52,199 bases of DNA from NCBI GenBank assembly GCA_035546535.1, contig DASZWQ010000208.1:1-52199 (forward strand), written 5' to 3'. This DNA comes from Pirellulales bacterium. GTDB lineage: Bacteria > Planctomycetota > Planctomycetia > Pirellulales > JACPPG01. A program made the translations under genes and the position numbers. The notes under the pieces are model-generated. The model was not told the DNA's origin and made no database searches. It saw only the letters and a program-made list of their open reading frames with translations. Shown piece by piece: positions 8,333 to 17,206 of this stretch; position 1 is the stretch's first letter; every line of letters begins with the position of its first letter.

Positions 8333-9079
8333 GTGCGACATTCCCCCTGGGCCCTTTGGATGGCTTCGCTCGTGACCGTGTTACTGGCACAGGCTGCTAG
8401 CGGACAGCAAAAGCCTCCTCCTCCCGCCCAGCCGATGCCCGCTCAGCCGGAGCGCGTCGTCGTTGGCGAGTCTTGCACGGTCGCCGTCGACCGCGACGGC
8501 GCCAGCGTGCGGCTGGAAGGGGAGTTCGTGAAGTCCAGCACCCGGTGGATCGTGCTGCGGCGGATTTCCGAGAGCCGCAACGACGTAAACGTGCCGATTT
8601 CGTCGAAGATCCCCTTCGTGACACGCAAGAAATCCGAGATTGGCGTGCAGACCGAATATCTGTGGATTCCCCGCCAGTTTGCCGCCGTTGTCAGCCATGC
8701 CCCTGCCGAGCGAACGGTTCCGCTCGAGCATCCGCTGGGAGAATTCCCCACCGTTGGCGCTCGCTGCGAAGTGACGCTGCTGACGGATAAGACGCCCGAT
8801 AAAAAGAAGGAAAAAAAGAAGGTCCGGCACGACGGCACCCTGATCGCGGTGGCCAAGGATAAGATCATGTTCGATGAAGAACGGTATGTCGTCGAGCGAT
8901 CGGGCGTTCCCGCGCTTTCCGAATTGCCGGTCGTGGGTCGCGCCTTCGGGGCGGACAACTCGCATACCGAGGTCGTGCGCACGGAACTGCAACTGGACGA
9001 CGTCGCGTGCATTCGTGTCGTTCAGCCGGCTGCATTCCAAGACGAGTCGCCCAAGACCGAAAGCCCCCGACAAAAGTGA
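8333..9079 (+). CDS. Secreted hypothetical protein
   Basis: A 248-aa exported protein of unknown function. Residues 1-25 form a signal peptide (hydrophobic WMASLVTVLLAQAASG, likely cut before QQKPPPP), followed by a Pro-rich linker and then two beta-rich halves. The first contains WIVLRRISES and YLWIPRQFAAV; the second has a KKKEKKK stretch and SELPVVGRAF. No catalytic motif is apparent. The start is GTG 8333, supported by AAGGAGG five bases upstream; an in-frame extension to 7604 is non-coding in character. It may be periplasmic or in the outer membrane. Confidence 0.7.
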   Translation: MRHSPWALWMASLVTVLLAQAASGQQKPPPPAQPMPAQPERVVVGESCTVAVDRDGASVRLEGEFVKSSTRWIVLRRISESRNDVNVPISSKIPFVTRKKSEIGVQTEYLWIPRQFAAVVSHAPAERTVPLEHPLGEFPTVGARCEVTLLTDKTPDKKKEKKKVRHDGTLIAVAKDKIMFDEERYVVERSGVPALSELPVVGRAFGADNSHTEVVRTELQLDDVACIRVVQPAAFQDESPKTESPRQK

Positions 9080-9276
9080 GAGCAAAGTTCTCACTGGTGA
9101 AACCCCGGGCTTGTGGCCTTGGTAGACCCGACGTCGGACACTCCGGCGCTAGCATTCTTGGCTTGAAGCGGCAATAATCGGCCTACGCCCTCCTTTCGCG
9201 CATCGCTCGCAAGTTGGGTTCGCGCCGCCTGCGGAGGGCGGCTCTTGCCGTGGCGCCACCCGAGCGAGCCGGGCTG

Positions 9277-11646
9277 ATGGAAACGATTCTCAATCTCGTC
9301 GACCGTTATCGCGGAACGGTCTGGCTGGTGACGCTGGCTTTGCTGGCGGCGTCGCTGTACCTGCTGACGAAGCTCGAAATCCTCGACTCGCCCGAGCGTT
9401 GGATGCCGCGCCCCACGGTCGAAGCGTGGGGCGTGTTCGACAGCCACTTCGACGTGGGCGACACCGTGGCTGTCGGGTTGCACTTTACCCGGCCCATCAC
9501 CGAGGAAGATTTACCGCGACTGAGCAGCCTGCGCAAGCGCTTTGCCGCGATCCCGGGCGTGAAGCAGGTTTACGACACCTCACTCGTGGCCGAGCAGATT
9601 GAAGGTGTGCCGCTGATGACGCTTTTGGCGCGCGAGAACCACGATCGATTCAATCTATACGCGGGCGCCTTGTGGGACACGCCCCCGCCGGAGGACCCCA
9701 CGCGCACCCTGGTCACGGTGTGCGAGCTGGAATTTCATCCCGACAAGGAAACCGACGACGTTCTCAACGAGCGGCGTCGCACGGTCGTTAATGCGGTTCA
9801 CAAGATCATTGGCGAGGAAAAGGTCGAGGCCGGCTGGGGGGACGCCGTCGAATTCCACGTGGCCAGCGCCATCGTGATGATGATGGAGTTGGAAAAGCGT
9901 GCCCGGCAAGTGGCTCTGACCTTTCTGCCCGCCTCGATCGCCGTGGGCATGTTGAGCCTGTACTTCAGCTTTCGCACCTGGCGCACCCTGCTGGTGGCCG
10001 TCCTCGGTAGTGCGATGGCGATCCTGCTGGTGCTCGGCTGGCTGGGCGCCGGTGGGGGAACGCTGGGCGTCGTGACCGTGGCCACCCCCGCCTTGATCTC
10101 GATCATCGGGGTCGCCTCGACCATGCACTTCGGCGAGTACGCTGCCGACCATGGAACGACGGGCGAAACACGCAATCGCCGCCAACTGGTCAGTTGGGTC
10201 GCCGTTCCCTGCCTGGGCGCCGCCGCCACGACGGCCATCGGCTTTTTGATGCTCGGCTTTAACGATCTGGCGCCGGTGCGCGATCTGGGCGTGCAACTCT
10301 TTATCGGATCGCTGCTGGCGTTCTTCGGCGTGTTCCTGGTATCGCAAATCATCCCGATTCGCAACGCCTCGGGCGGCGTGGTGCTGACGCAAGACCGGTT
10401 CCGCCGCTACGCCACAGCCGTCACCAAAATGCCGGTCGTGACCACACTGGGCCTGCTGGGCGTAACCATCTTTCTGTTCTTCTGCGCGTGGCCCCGTCCG
10501 GCCGACTATCCGATCGGTCTGTATGTCGATGCCGACCCGTTCTCGTTTTTCACCGAAGAACAGCCGATCGCGCGAGCCCTTGACCTGTTTTCGCGCCGCG
10601 AGTTTGGCGTCTATCAACTCGACGTCGTGCTGGTACCCAAGGAGTTCGCCGCGCCGCCGAAGGTCGGCCAAAAACCAGATCCTGCGTACACGGCCAACCG
10701 CGACCGTGCCCGCGAGTACAGCGACCTGATCCTGTCGCGCCGCGACCTGGGCGTGATGCGTGTCGTTTCGACCGACGCCTTTCACCAGCGGCAGCAAGCG
10801 TTTCAGGAGCAACTGGAAAAAACGCGCCGCGAAGAAGGCATCGGCGCGTACCTGGCCAAGCTTTCGCGCGTGACCTCGCAGTCGTCGATCTTTTCCTCGA
10901 CGTTTCAGAGCTGGAACCACGACAAGAAGGCAGAAGGCGCTCTGCGTCTGACTTTCCTCGCCCACGAGTCAGGAGGCGAGGGCTTCGCGCCCCTCTTGCG
11001 GTTCGCGCGCGAGAACTTGCCCCATGATCGCTTCAACTGCTACCTGTGCGGCTCGATCGCCCAGGTCGTGCAGCTCGGCGAAGGGCTCTCCGGCGGCATC
11101 CTGTGGGGACTCGGTTCGAGCGTGATCATCATCGCCGTCTTGTGCGGGTTCCTGTTCCGCTCACTCAAGTTTACCCTCTTGGCCCTGCCGCCAAACCTGT
11201 TTCCCGTGCTGGCACTATACGGCGTGATGGGCCTGTTCAAGATTCCGATCAGCTCCGGCTCGGCCATGGTGGCCACGATCGCGCTGGGCATCGCCGTGAA
11301 CGACACCATGCACTTCGTGCTGCACTATCAACGGCTGACCCGCGAACAAGGGATGGGCACCCGGCACGGCATCGTGCGGACGATCGCCGATTTGGGGCGA
11401 CCGATCGTGCTCACGTCGGTCGTGCATATCGCCGGCTTCACCGTCTTTTTGCTGACCGACTTCCAGCCGCTATTTCATTTCGGCTTGTTGTCGAGCGCCG
11501 CCATGACCGCGGCCATGTTGGGCGATCTGTTCATGCTGCCGAACTTGCTAATGCTCTTCGATCAGCGGCCGGAAACGGTCGCCGAGACGAGCGTTCCCGA
11601 AGCGCATATCGGCCATTCACAGAAGCCACCTGCCACGGTGACCTGA
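9277..11646 (+). CDS. MMPL/RND superfamily transporter
   Basis: A 789-aa RND-type membrane protein in two repeated halves: one membrane helix, a large periplasmic loop, then five helices, twice. Helices are clear at about residues 12-32, 210-230, 234-256, 262-282, 305-330 and 335-355 in the first half and in the last 200 residues of the second. The closest subtype is the HAE3/MMPL group, which exports hydrophobic molecules such as hopanoids or lipids by proton motive force. No membrane-fusion or outer-membrane partner is adjacent, so the cargo is unknown. ATG 9277 (METILNLVDRYR) is preferred to an in-frame TTG at 9214. Confidence 0.85.
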   Translation: METILNLVDRYRGTVWLVTLALLAASLYLLTKLEILDSPERWMPRPTVEAWGVFDSHFDVGDTVAVGLHFTRPITEEDLPRLSSLRKRFAAIPGVKQVYDTSLVAEQIEGVPLMTLLARENHDRFNLYAGALWDTPPPEDPTRTLVTVCELEFHPDKETDDVLNERRRTVVNAVHKIIGEEKVEAGWGDAVEFHVASAIVMMMELEKRARQVALTFLPASIAVGMLSLYFSFRTWRTLLVAVLGSAMAILLVLGWLGAGGGTLGVVTVATPALISIIGVASTMHFGEYAADHGTTGETRNRRQLVSWVAVPCLGAAATTAIGFLMLGFNDLAPVRDLGVQLFIGSLLAFFGVFLVSQIIPIRNASGGVVLTQDRFRRYATAVTKMPVVTTLGLLGVTIFLFFCAWPRPADYPIGLYVDADPFSFFTEEQPIARALDLFSRREFGVYQLDVVLVPKEFAAPPKVGQKPDPAYTANRDRAREYSDLILSRRDLGVMRVVSTDAFHQRQQAFQEQLEKTRREEGIGAYLAKLSRVTSQSSIFSSTFQSWNHDKKAEGALRLTFLAHESGGEGFAPLLRFARENLPHDRFNCYLCGSIAQVVQLGEGLSGGILWGLGSSVIIIAVLCGFLFRSLKFTLLALPPNLFPVLALYGVMGLFKIPISSGSAMVATIALGIAVNDTMHFVLHYQRLTREQGMGTRHGIVRTIADLGRPIVLTSVVHIAGFTVFLLTDFQPLFHFGLLSSAAMTAAMLGDLFMLPNLLMLFDQRPETVAETSVPEAHIGHSQKPPATVT

Positions 11647-11731
11647 ACCATTGTCAAAAGCCGACGGCCGGGCGGAGCATGCATATTGTGCCTTCGCCGA
11701 AAAAGCGTGGTACGCGCTTAGACCGTCTTAC

Positions 11732-11755
11732 TAGCCCGAAGCGCCAGCGAGGGAA
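11732..11755. repeat. Palindromic-family repeat, single copy
   Basis: This 24-bp sequence begins TAGCCCGAAGCGCCAGCG. It matches at nearly every base the arms of the large inverted repeat at 13235-13293. It lies directly after the stop of the PbfA-like gene and after the RND gene, between convergent genes. It is likely one member of a dispersed extragenic repeat family. Confidence 0.6.
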
Positions 11756-11765
11756 TGCACGGCGC

Positions 11766-13142
11766 TCACGCCGCTTCGACCTCGGTCAGGCATTCGTCGA
11801 GAATCCGCACCGCCTGGTCCATCTCCTCGTTGCTGATCGTTAAGGGGGGCGTCAGTGTAAGGATGTTCCCCATCGTCAGTTTGAAATTCAAGCCCTTCGA
11901 GAGCGCGCGGTACATGACGGCCTCGGCCGCGTCGCTGGCGCGCTCGCGCGTCGCGCGATCTTTCACTAGCTCGACGCCCATCAACAGCCCCAATCCACGT
12001 ACGTCGCCGATCAGCCGATGCCGTGTCATTAAACCGCGCAGCGCTTCGAGCGTGCGCTCCCCCAGCGTTCGGGCGTGCTCGACCAGATTGTGCTCTTCGA
12101 TGTAGCCAATCGCAGCTAGCGCCGCCGCGCAAGCCACGGGGCTTTTTTCGTGCGTGTAATGCCCGAGCGCTCGATCGGCCGCCACGTCGAGCTCGGGCCG
12201 GGCGATCATGGCGGCCAATGGCATGACACCGCCGCCAAGTCCCTTACCGATCACGAGGATATCAGGGGTGACGCCAAAATGTTCGCACGTGAACATCCGA
12301 CCGGTGCGTCCCAGGCCGTGACAGATTTCGTCGAAGATCAATAGCGTCCCATGCCGGTCGCAGGCGCGACGCACCGCCTGCCAATACTCTTTCGGTGGAA
12401 TGTAGGGAGTGCTGCGCACCGGCTCGGCGATCACGGCCGCCACGTCGCGTTCGTGCTCGAGCACATATTCCAGGTACGTCTCGCATTTCAGATCGCAGCC
12501 GCCGCGCGACGAGCAATCCCACAGGCAGCGATAAGCGTCGGCCGGCGGTACGTGCTCGCAGCCGGGCAGTAGTGGTCCCACGCCGGCGCGAAACACCGCC
12601 TCGCCGCCGACGCTCACGCAGTCGAGCGAAGCGCCGTGGAAGCTGTCCCACATCGAGATCACCTTGTGCCGCCCCGTTGCCACGCGCGCGAGCTTTAAGG
12701 CCATGCCGATCGCGCCGGTGCCGCCAGGGCAGAACAACGCCTTCGACAAATCGCCGGGCGTGATCTCGGCCAGCTTCTTGGCCAGGTCGACGGCCACGCG
12801 GTTCGTGTAGCGCCGCGTGCAAAAGGCCAGTTCGTCGAGCTGCGATTTAATTGCCGCAATGACAGCAGGGTTGGCAAAGCCCACCTGGTGGACGTTGTTG
12901 CCGTGAAAATCCATGTAGCGGCGGCCGGCCGTGTCTGTAATCCAGACGCCGTCGCACGACTGCATGGCGTTCAAGCACGGGGTCGACAGCGATTGATGCA
13001 GAAAGTACTGGGCGTCCTCGGCCAGTAGCGCGCGGGTCGCATCGTCGAGCGTTGCGGCCTGCCACTGGTCGCGCAGCCGGGAAAGATTGCTGTCCCCCTC
13101 GGATTTCTCGGCTGACAAGTCGTTGTCGTTTCGACGATTCAA
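11766..13142 (-). CDS. pbfA: PLP-dependent class III aminotransferase-fold protein, PbfA-like (1-hydroxy-2-aminoethylphosphonate lyase)
   Basis: A 458-aa fold-type I PLP enzyme. GGTGA near 140-144 binds the cofactor phosphate, D271 (LIFDEICHG) the pyridine nitrogen, and K300 (VIGKGLGGG) should form the Schiff base. On sequence alone it would be called a class III aminotransferase. Context decides: it is divergent from a phosphonate-type transporter, phnX and phnW. PbfA, a member of this fold, eliminates ammonia from (R)-1-hydroxy-2-aminoethylphosphonate to give phosphonoacetaldehyde, the PhnX substrate. Alternatives are an ordinary omega-aminotransferase replacing or backing PhnW. Start ATG 13142 has a GGGAGAG-type site upstream. 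Confidence 0.72.
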   Translation of the reverse strand: MNRRNDNDLSAEKSEGDSNLSRLRDQWQAATLDDATRALLAEDAQYFLHQSLSTPCLNAMQSCDGVWITDTAGRRYMDFHGNNVHQVGFANPAVIAAIKSQLDELAFCTRRYTNRVAVDLAKKLAEITPGDLSKALFCPGGTGAIGMALKLARVATGRHKVISMWDSFHGASLDCVSVGGEAVFRAGVGPLLPGCEHVPPADAYRCLWDCSSRGGCDLKCETYLEYVLEHERDVAAVIAEPVRSTPYIPPKEYWQAVRRACDRHGTLLIFDEICHGLGRTGRMFTCEHFGVTPDILVIGKGLGGGVMPLAAMIARPELDVAADRALGHYTHEKSPVACAAALAAIGYIEEHNLVEHARTLGERTLEALRGLMTRHRLIGDVRGLGLLMGVELVKDRATRERASDAAEAVMYRALSKGLNFKLTMGNILTLTPPLTISNEEMDQAVRILDECLTEVEAA

Positions 13143-13234
13143 GGCCGCTCTCTCCCTTCCTCATACAATCTGAATCTTTGATGGCGCGCGATTGCTGGTC
13201 GAAGTTAGAATTGCGAGTTTGCGATTCTAATAGC

Positions 13235-13293
13235 AGCCCGAAGCGCTAGCGAGGGATCGCGTTCAACTGCCACCATCGCTAGCGCTTCGGGCT
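13235..13293. repeat. Perfect 18-bp inverted repeat between pbfA and the transporter gene
   Basis: AGCCCGAAGCGCTAGCGA (13235-13252) is followed after 23 bp by its exact reverse complement (13276-13293). The arms belong to the same repeat family as 11732-11755. It lies in the divergent 273-bp region between the PbfA-like gene and the GlpT-like transporter gene, so it is not a terminator for either. It may be a mobile REP-type element or, less likely, an operator. Confidence 0.75.
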
Positions 13294-13415
13294 AATCGTT
13301 CCGTCCGGAACCGAGTGCGCAGTGGCCGGTTCCAATCGTCGTTTGCCGCGACAATAGCTGTCAAGCGGCACTTCCGCGTGGCGTGGCCGTGGCCCGGTCG
13401 CTATGATTCGCCGGC

Positions 13416-14870
13416 ATGAATCGTGACTCGCACCTTTTTCGCTGGCAGGTGATCACCTTTGTCACGTTGTGGCTGGGCTATGCCGGTTATTATGTCTGCC
13501 GGTCGAATCTTTCGGTCGCGGGCCCGCTGCTACAGGCTGAGTTGGCAGAGCAGCCCACCGGTGCCGCCGAGAACTGGCTGCGCGAAGCCCGTGAAGCCGT
13601 CAGCGGCCGCATTCAGAGAACATTCGACAGCGTCACAAGTCTCTTTCGCGGATCGAATCCGGCACCTGACGAGGCCGCGGCCGCGCCTTCGAGTGTGAAG
13701 CGCGAAGAAGCGATCGGAAAGCGCCGCTTCGGCCTGATCGCCAGCATCAGCATCTTGTTCTACGCGCTGGGCAAGTTCACCAGCGGGATGGTGTGCGACT
13801 TTGCCGGCGGCCGGCGCATGTTCTTGTTCGGCATGTTCGCCTCGGTCGTGTGCACGGTCTTTTTCGGCATGGCGACCGGTTTCGCCGCGATGTTGGCTCT
13901 GTGGAGTGCAAACCGCCTGGTGCAATCGATGGGCTGGAGCGCGCTGGTGAAGGTCGCGTCGCGGTGGTTTCCCGCCGCCCGGCACGGCTCGATCTTCGGC
14001 ATGCTGACGCTCAGCTACCTGTTCGGCGATGCGATCGCACGCTTAGGGCTCGGCATGCTCCTGCACCTGGGGCTCGGCTGGCGAGGGCTGTTCTTCGTGG
14101 CCGCCGGCGTGCTGGCCACGATTGCCGTGGCAAGCACCTTTACGCTGCGCGCGAGCCCCGCCGACGTCGGCGCGCCAGAGCCCGACGCGAATCCTGAGAA
14201 CGTCTACGGTTCACGGGGAAATGCTCCGCAGCCGGCCGACCTGGTCGATCTGTTGTGGCCGCTCGTGAGCAGCTTCTCGTTCTGGCTGGTGTGCGTGATC
14301 AGCTTCGGCCTGACCGTGGTCCGCGAAACGTTCAATACCTGGAACCCGATCTACTTGAAGGAAGCGGTCGGCCTCTCCGATGCAAGCGCGGCGACAGCCA
14401 GCGCGCTGTTCCCGCTGGTCGGCGGATTGTCGACGCTGGCGGCCGGCTGGCTGACCGATCGGCTGGCGCGCGGGCGGCGCGGCGCGATCATGCTGCCGTT
14501 CCTCGGCGTTTTGGTCGTGGTGCTGTTCGGCCTGGCCTCGCTCAAGCCGGAAAGCGGCGCTACGGTGCCGCTCTTGCTGACGAGCATCGTCTCATTCGCG
14601 CTCTTGGGGCCGTACTCATTTCTTACCGGCGTCCTGTCGCTCGACTTCGGCGGCAAACGTGGCAGTTCGACCGCCGCGGGTCTGGCCGACACTGCCGGAT
14701 ACCTGGGTGCAATCATCTCGGGCTATGGTGTCGGCGCGATCGCCGAGCAACACGGCTGGGCGGGCGCTTTCCACACGCTCGGCACCATCGCGGCCGTCAC
14801 GTTCGCCGCGGCCGCGCTGTACTGGTACATGCACGACGTGCGACGAGGCCGTGGCGCGGCGTCTACCTAG
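13416..14870 (+). CDS. GlpT-like MFS transporter (organophosphate:phosphate antiporter family)
   Basis: A 484-aa membrane protein with about twelve helices. The first helix carries the OPA hallmark GYAGYYVCRSNLSVAGPLL; helices 2-6 follow after a long polar insertion (about residues 48-100), and the second half begins at about 275. OPA proteins exchange phosphate for glycerol-3-phosphate, hexose phosphate or related anions. Placed between a PbfA-like lyase and phnX/phnW, it is best predicted to import 2-aminoethylphosphonate or a related phosphonate. No phosphonate ABC transporter is present. Its stop codon overlaps that of the convergent small gene 14867-15052. Substrate assignment is from context. 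Confidence 0.8.
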   Translation: MNRDSHLFRWQVITFVTLWLGYAGYYVCRSNLSVAGPLLQAELAEQPTGAAENWLREAREAVSGRIQRTFDSVTSLFRGSNPAPDEAAAAPSSVKREEAIGKRRFGLIASISILFYALGKFTSGMVCDFAGGRRMFLFGMFASVVCTVFFGMATGFAAMLALWSANRLVQSMGWSALVKVASRWFPAARHGSIFGMLTLSYLFGDAIARLGLGMLLHLGLGWRGLFFVAAGVLATIAVASTFTLRASPADVGAPEPDANPENVYGSRGNAPQPADLVDLLWPLVSSFSFWLVCVISFGLTVVRETFNTWNPIYLKEAVGLSDASAATASALFPLVGGLSTLAAGWLTDRLARGRRGAIMLPFLGVLVVVLFGLASLKPESGATVPLLLTSIVSFALLGPYSFLTGVLSLDFGGKRGSSTAAGLADTAGYLGAIISGYGVGAIAEQHGWAGAFHTLGTIAAVTFAAAALYWYMHDVRRGRGAAST

Positions 14871-15052
14871 TGGCGAGATCGACCGCAGTGCTCGCATTGC
14901 GACGGGTGCCGCGACCGCCAGCCGCAATACTTACAAAGTCCGGCGTTTTTGAGGGCGCGGTGCATAAAGGGCAGCCGCGACACGAACAGCAGGGTTGCCG
15001 TCGTGGATACGACGACCATTTCGGCAACGCCGAGTCCGAATGGGTTTCCCAT
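14867..15052 (-). CDS. Small membrane protein with C-terminal zinc ribbon
   Basis: A 61-aa protein with one membrane segment (about residues 9-30, VAEMVVVSTTATLLFVSRL) and a C-terminal CKYCGW...CEHCGRSRH with two CxxC pairs, which looks like a zinc ribbon. ATG 15052 is the start. Its TAG stop (14867-14869) and the transporter's TAG stop (14868-14870) share the palindrome CTAG, so the genes converge and overlap. It is divergent from phnX with a 120-bp gap. I do not know the family; a membrane-tethered regulator or chaperone is possible but not shown. Confidence 0.6.
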   Translation of the reverse strand: MGNPFGLGVAEMVVVSTTATLLFVSRLPFMHRALKNAGLCKYCGWRSRHPSQCEHCGRSRH

Positions 15053-15172
15053 TTCGGCATGACAGCCGGCCCGTTATCGTTAGCCGAGCAGGGTCGTTTG
15101 TAAATTCGCTGCCTGCAAGGCAAAATGCGGCTTCGAAATAGACGCACGAACTGCATATTTGCGGCAACTTGA

Positions 15173-16006
15173 ATGACCACATCCAAGCCAGACGCCAAGA
15201 TTCGCCTCATAGTTTTCGATTGGGCCGGCACGACGGTCGACCACGGCTGCTTCGCGCCGGTTGTGCCATTTGTCGAGGCACTGGGGCATTTCGGCGTGCA
15301 AGTGACCATCGACGAAGCCCGCGAGCCGATGGGGCTGGGTAAGCGCGATCATTTAAAAACCCTGTTGCAGATGCCGCGCATCCGAGAGCAGTGGCAAGCC
15401 CGACATGGCCGCGCGTGGACCGAAGAAGACCTCGACCGGGCGTATCATGAGCAGTTCGTGCCTCGTCAGCTCGCCTCGGTGCGCGATCATTCCGAGCTGA
15501 TACCAGGGCTCCTGGACGCGGTGGCCTGGCTGCGGAATCGCGGGATCAAGATCGGCACCTCGACCGGGTATTTCGGCGACGCGGCGCGGCTTGCCTATGC
15601 CGCCGCCGCTGAACAGGGCTTTCGGCCCGACCATAACGTCACGCCGGACGAAGTCGCGACGGGCCGACCGGCGCCGTGGATGATTTATCGCAATATGGAG
15701 GCGCTCGGCGTCTATCCGGCGTCAGCCGTCGTGAAAATCGGCGACACGGTGCCCGATATCGCCGAAGGCTTGAACGCCGGCGTGTGGAGCGTCGGCGTCA
15801 CGCATACCGGCAGCGATGTGGGCCTGTCGGCAAAAGATTACGCCGCGCTGGCGCCGGCCGAGCGCGAAGCGCGAGCCGACCGAGCACGAATCCGGTTGGT
15901 AAACGCGGGCGCGCACCTGGTGATTCCCAGTATTTGCGACGTGCCGGCGCTCATCGCGACAATCGAACGCTGGCTGGCCGAAGGCGAGTTGCCGCAAAAA
16001 TATTAA
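15173..16006 (+). CDS. phnX: Phosphonoacetaldehyde hydrolase (phosphonatase)
   Basis: A 277-aa HAD-superfamily enzyme that cleaves the C-P bond of phosphonoacetaldehyde, giving acetaldehyde and phosphate. The nucleophile is D16 in VFDWAGTTVD; the Schiff-base lysine is K57 in MGLGKRDHLK, in the cap domain; GTSTGYF and VVKIGDTVPDIAEG are the other HAD motifs. This lysine distinguishes PhnX from other HAD phosphatases, so the assignment is firm. It is followed by phnW after 36 bp, so the two form an operon. Phosphate release makes this the key P-yielding step. Confidence 0.95.
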   Translation: MTTSKPDAKIRLIVFDWAGTTVDHGCFAPVVPFVEALGHFGVQVTIDEAREPMGLGKRDHLKTLLQMPRIREQWQARHGRAWTEEDLDRAYHEQFVPRQLASVRDHSELIPGLLDAVAWLRNRGIKIGTSTGYFGDAARLAYAAAAEQGFRPDHNVTPDEVATGRPAPWMIYRNMEALGVYPASAVVKIGDTVPDIAEGLNAGVWSVGVTHTGSDVGLSAKDYAALAPAEREARADRARIRLVNAGAHLVIPSICDVPALIATIERWLAEGELPQKY

Positions 16007-16042
16007 TTCCATCCGGCTTGCGAAAGAACCGGCCGATTTCCC

Positions 16043-17170
16043 ATGGACGAAGACGTCACTTACCTGCTGCTCACGCCCGGCCCTTTGACCACCACGCGCA
16101 AGGTCAAAGAAGCCATGCTGCGCGACGTTTCGACCTGGGATCGCGATTACAATGACATCGTCGAAGACGTGCGGGCACGACTGGTGCGCTTGGCGACGCC
16201 GGTTGTCACGGAGGCCGCGACCCACTACACGGCAGTGCTCATGCAAGGCAGCGGTACGTTCGCCGTCGAGGCCACGCTGGGCTCAGTCATTCCGCGCGAC
16301 GGCAAGTTGCTGGTCGTCAACAACGGCGCTTACGGAAAGCGCATGGCCGAAATCGCCCATCGGCTCTGTATCGATAACGTCACGCTTACGCAGCCCGAGA
16401 TCGAACCGGCCGACGCCGCGGCGATCGATAAGCACCTGGCGGCCGATCCGCGCATCACGCACGTGGCACTCGTTCACTGCGAAACGACGACCGGCATGCT
16501 CAACCCCGCCGCCAAGATTGGCGCGATCGTGCGCCGGCATCGCCGCCTTTTTATTCTTGATGCCATGAGCTCATTCGCCGGCTTGCCGCTCGATATATCC
16601 GAACTGCAGGCGGACTACCTGATCTCGTCGGCCAATAAGTGCGTGCAGGGAGTGCCCGGGTTTGGCTTTGTTGTCGCCCGGCGTGCGGATCTGGAGCGTT
16701 GCCAGGGGCGGGCGCGTTCGCTAAGCCTCGACCTCTTCGACCAATGGCGCGAAATGGAGAGCAAAGGGGGCAAATGGCGTTACACCTCGCCGACGCACGT
16801 GCTTCTGGCGCTGCACCAGGCGCTTGTCGAACTCGACGCCGAAGGGGGCGTGGCCGCGCGGGCCGCGCGTTACGCGGAAAATCACCGCCTGCTCGTCGAG
16901 GGTCTGTCGCGGCCAGGCTTTCGCCCGCTTTTGCCCCCGGAGCACCGTTCGCCGATCATCACGTCATTCTTCTATCCACGCGATCCAGGATTCTCGTTCG
17001 ACCGGATGTACGAGGCTCTCAAGCGGCGCGGCTTCGTCATTTATCCCGGGAAGGTCAGCAACGCCGACACGTTCCGCGTTGGCACGATTGGTCACGTTTT
17101 TCCCGACGATATTCGCCGTCTGGTGGAGTGCTTCGCCGAGGTCGTACGACAGTTCGACTGGCAGATCTAG
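16043..17170 (+). CDS. phnW: 2-aminoethylphosphonate-pyruvate transaminase
   Basis: A 375-aa class V aminotransferase that converts 2-aminoethylphosphonate and pyruvate into phosphonoacetaldehyde and alanine. TPGPLTTT at 11-18, MQGSGTFAVE at 67-76 and the PLP lysine K199 in SSANKCVQGVPGFGFV match the family, as does the C-terminal HVFPDDI. Length is normal. It lies directly after phnX, whose substrate it makes. The downstream murD starts 36 bp later on the same strand, but unrelated function suggests only incidental read-through. Confidence 0.95.
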   Translation: MDEDVTYLLLTPGPLTTTRKVKEAMLRDVSTWDRDYNDIVEDVRARLVRLATPVVTEAATHYTAVLMQGSGTFAVEATLGSVIPRDGKLLVVNNGAYGKRMAEIAHRLCIDNVTLTQPEIEPADAAAIDKHLAADPRITHVALVHCETTTGMLNPAAKIGAIVRRHRRLFILDAMSSFAGLPLDISELQADYLISSANKCVQGVPGFGFVVARRADLERCQGRARSLSLDLFDQWREMESKGGKWRYTSPTHVLLALHQALVELDAEGGVAARAARYAENHRLLVEGLSRPGFRPLLPPEHRSPIITSFFYPRDPGFSFDRMYEALKRRGFVIYPGKVSNADTFRVGTIGHVFPDDIRRLVECFAEVVRQFDWQI

Positions 17171-17206
17171 CGCAGGCTGCGTTTTGTTGGCAAGGGTGTG
17201 CCCGGC

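Noticed and set aside
9655..10965. Long open frame antisense to the RND transporter gene
   Set aside because: Composition is a shadow of the transporter codons; no family features and no start context.
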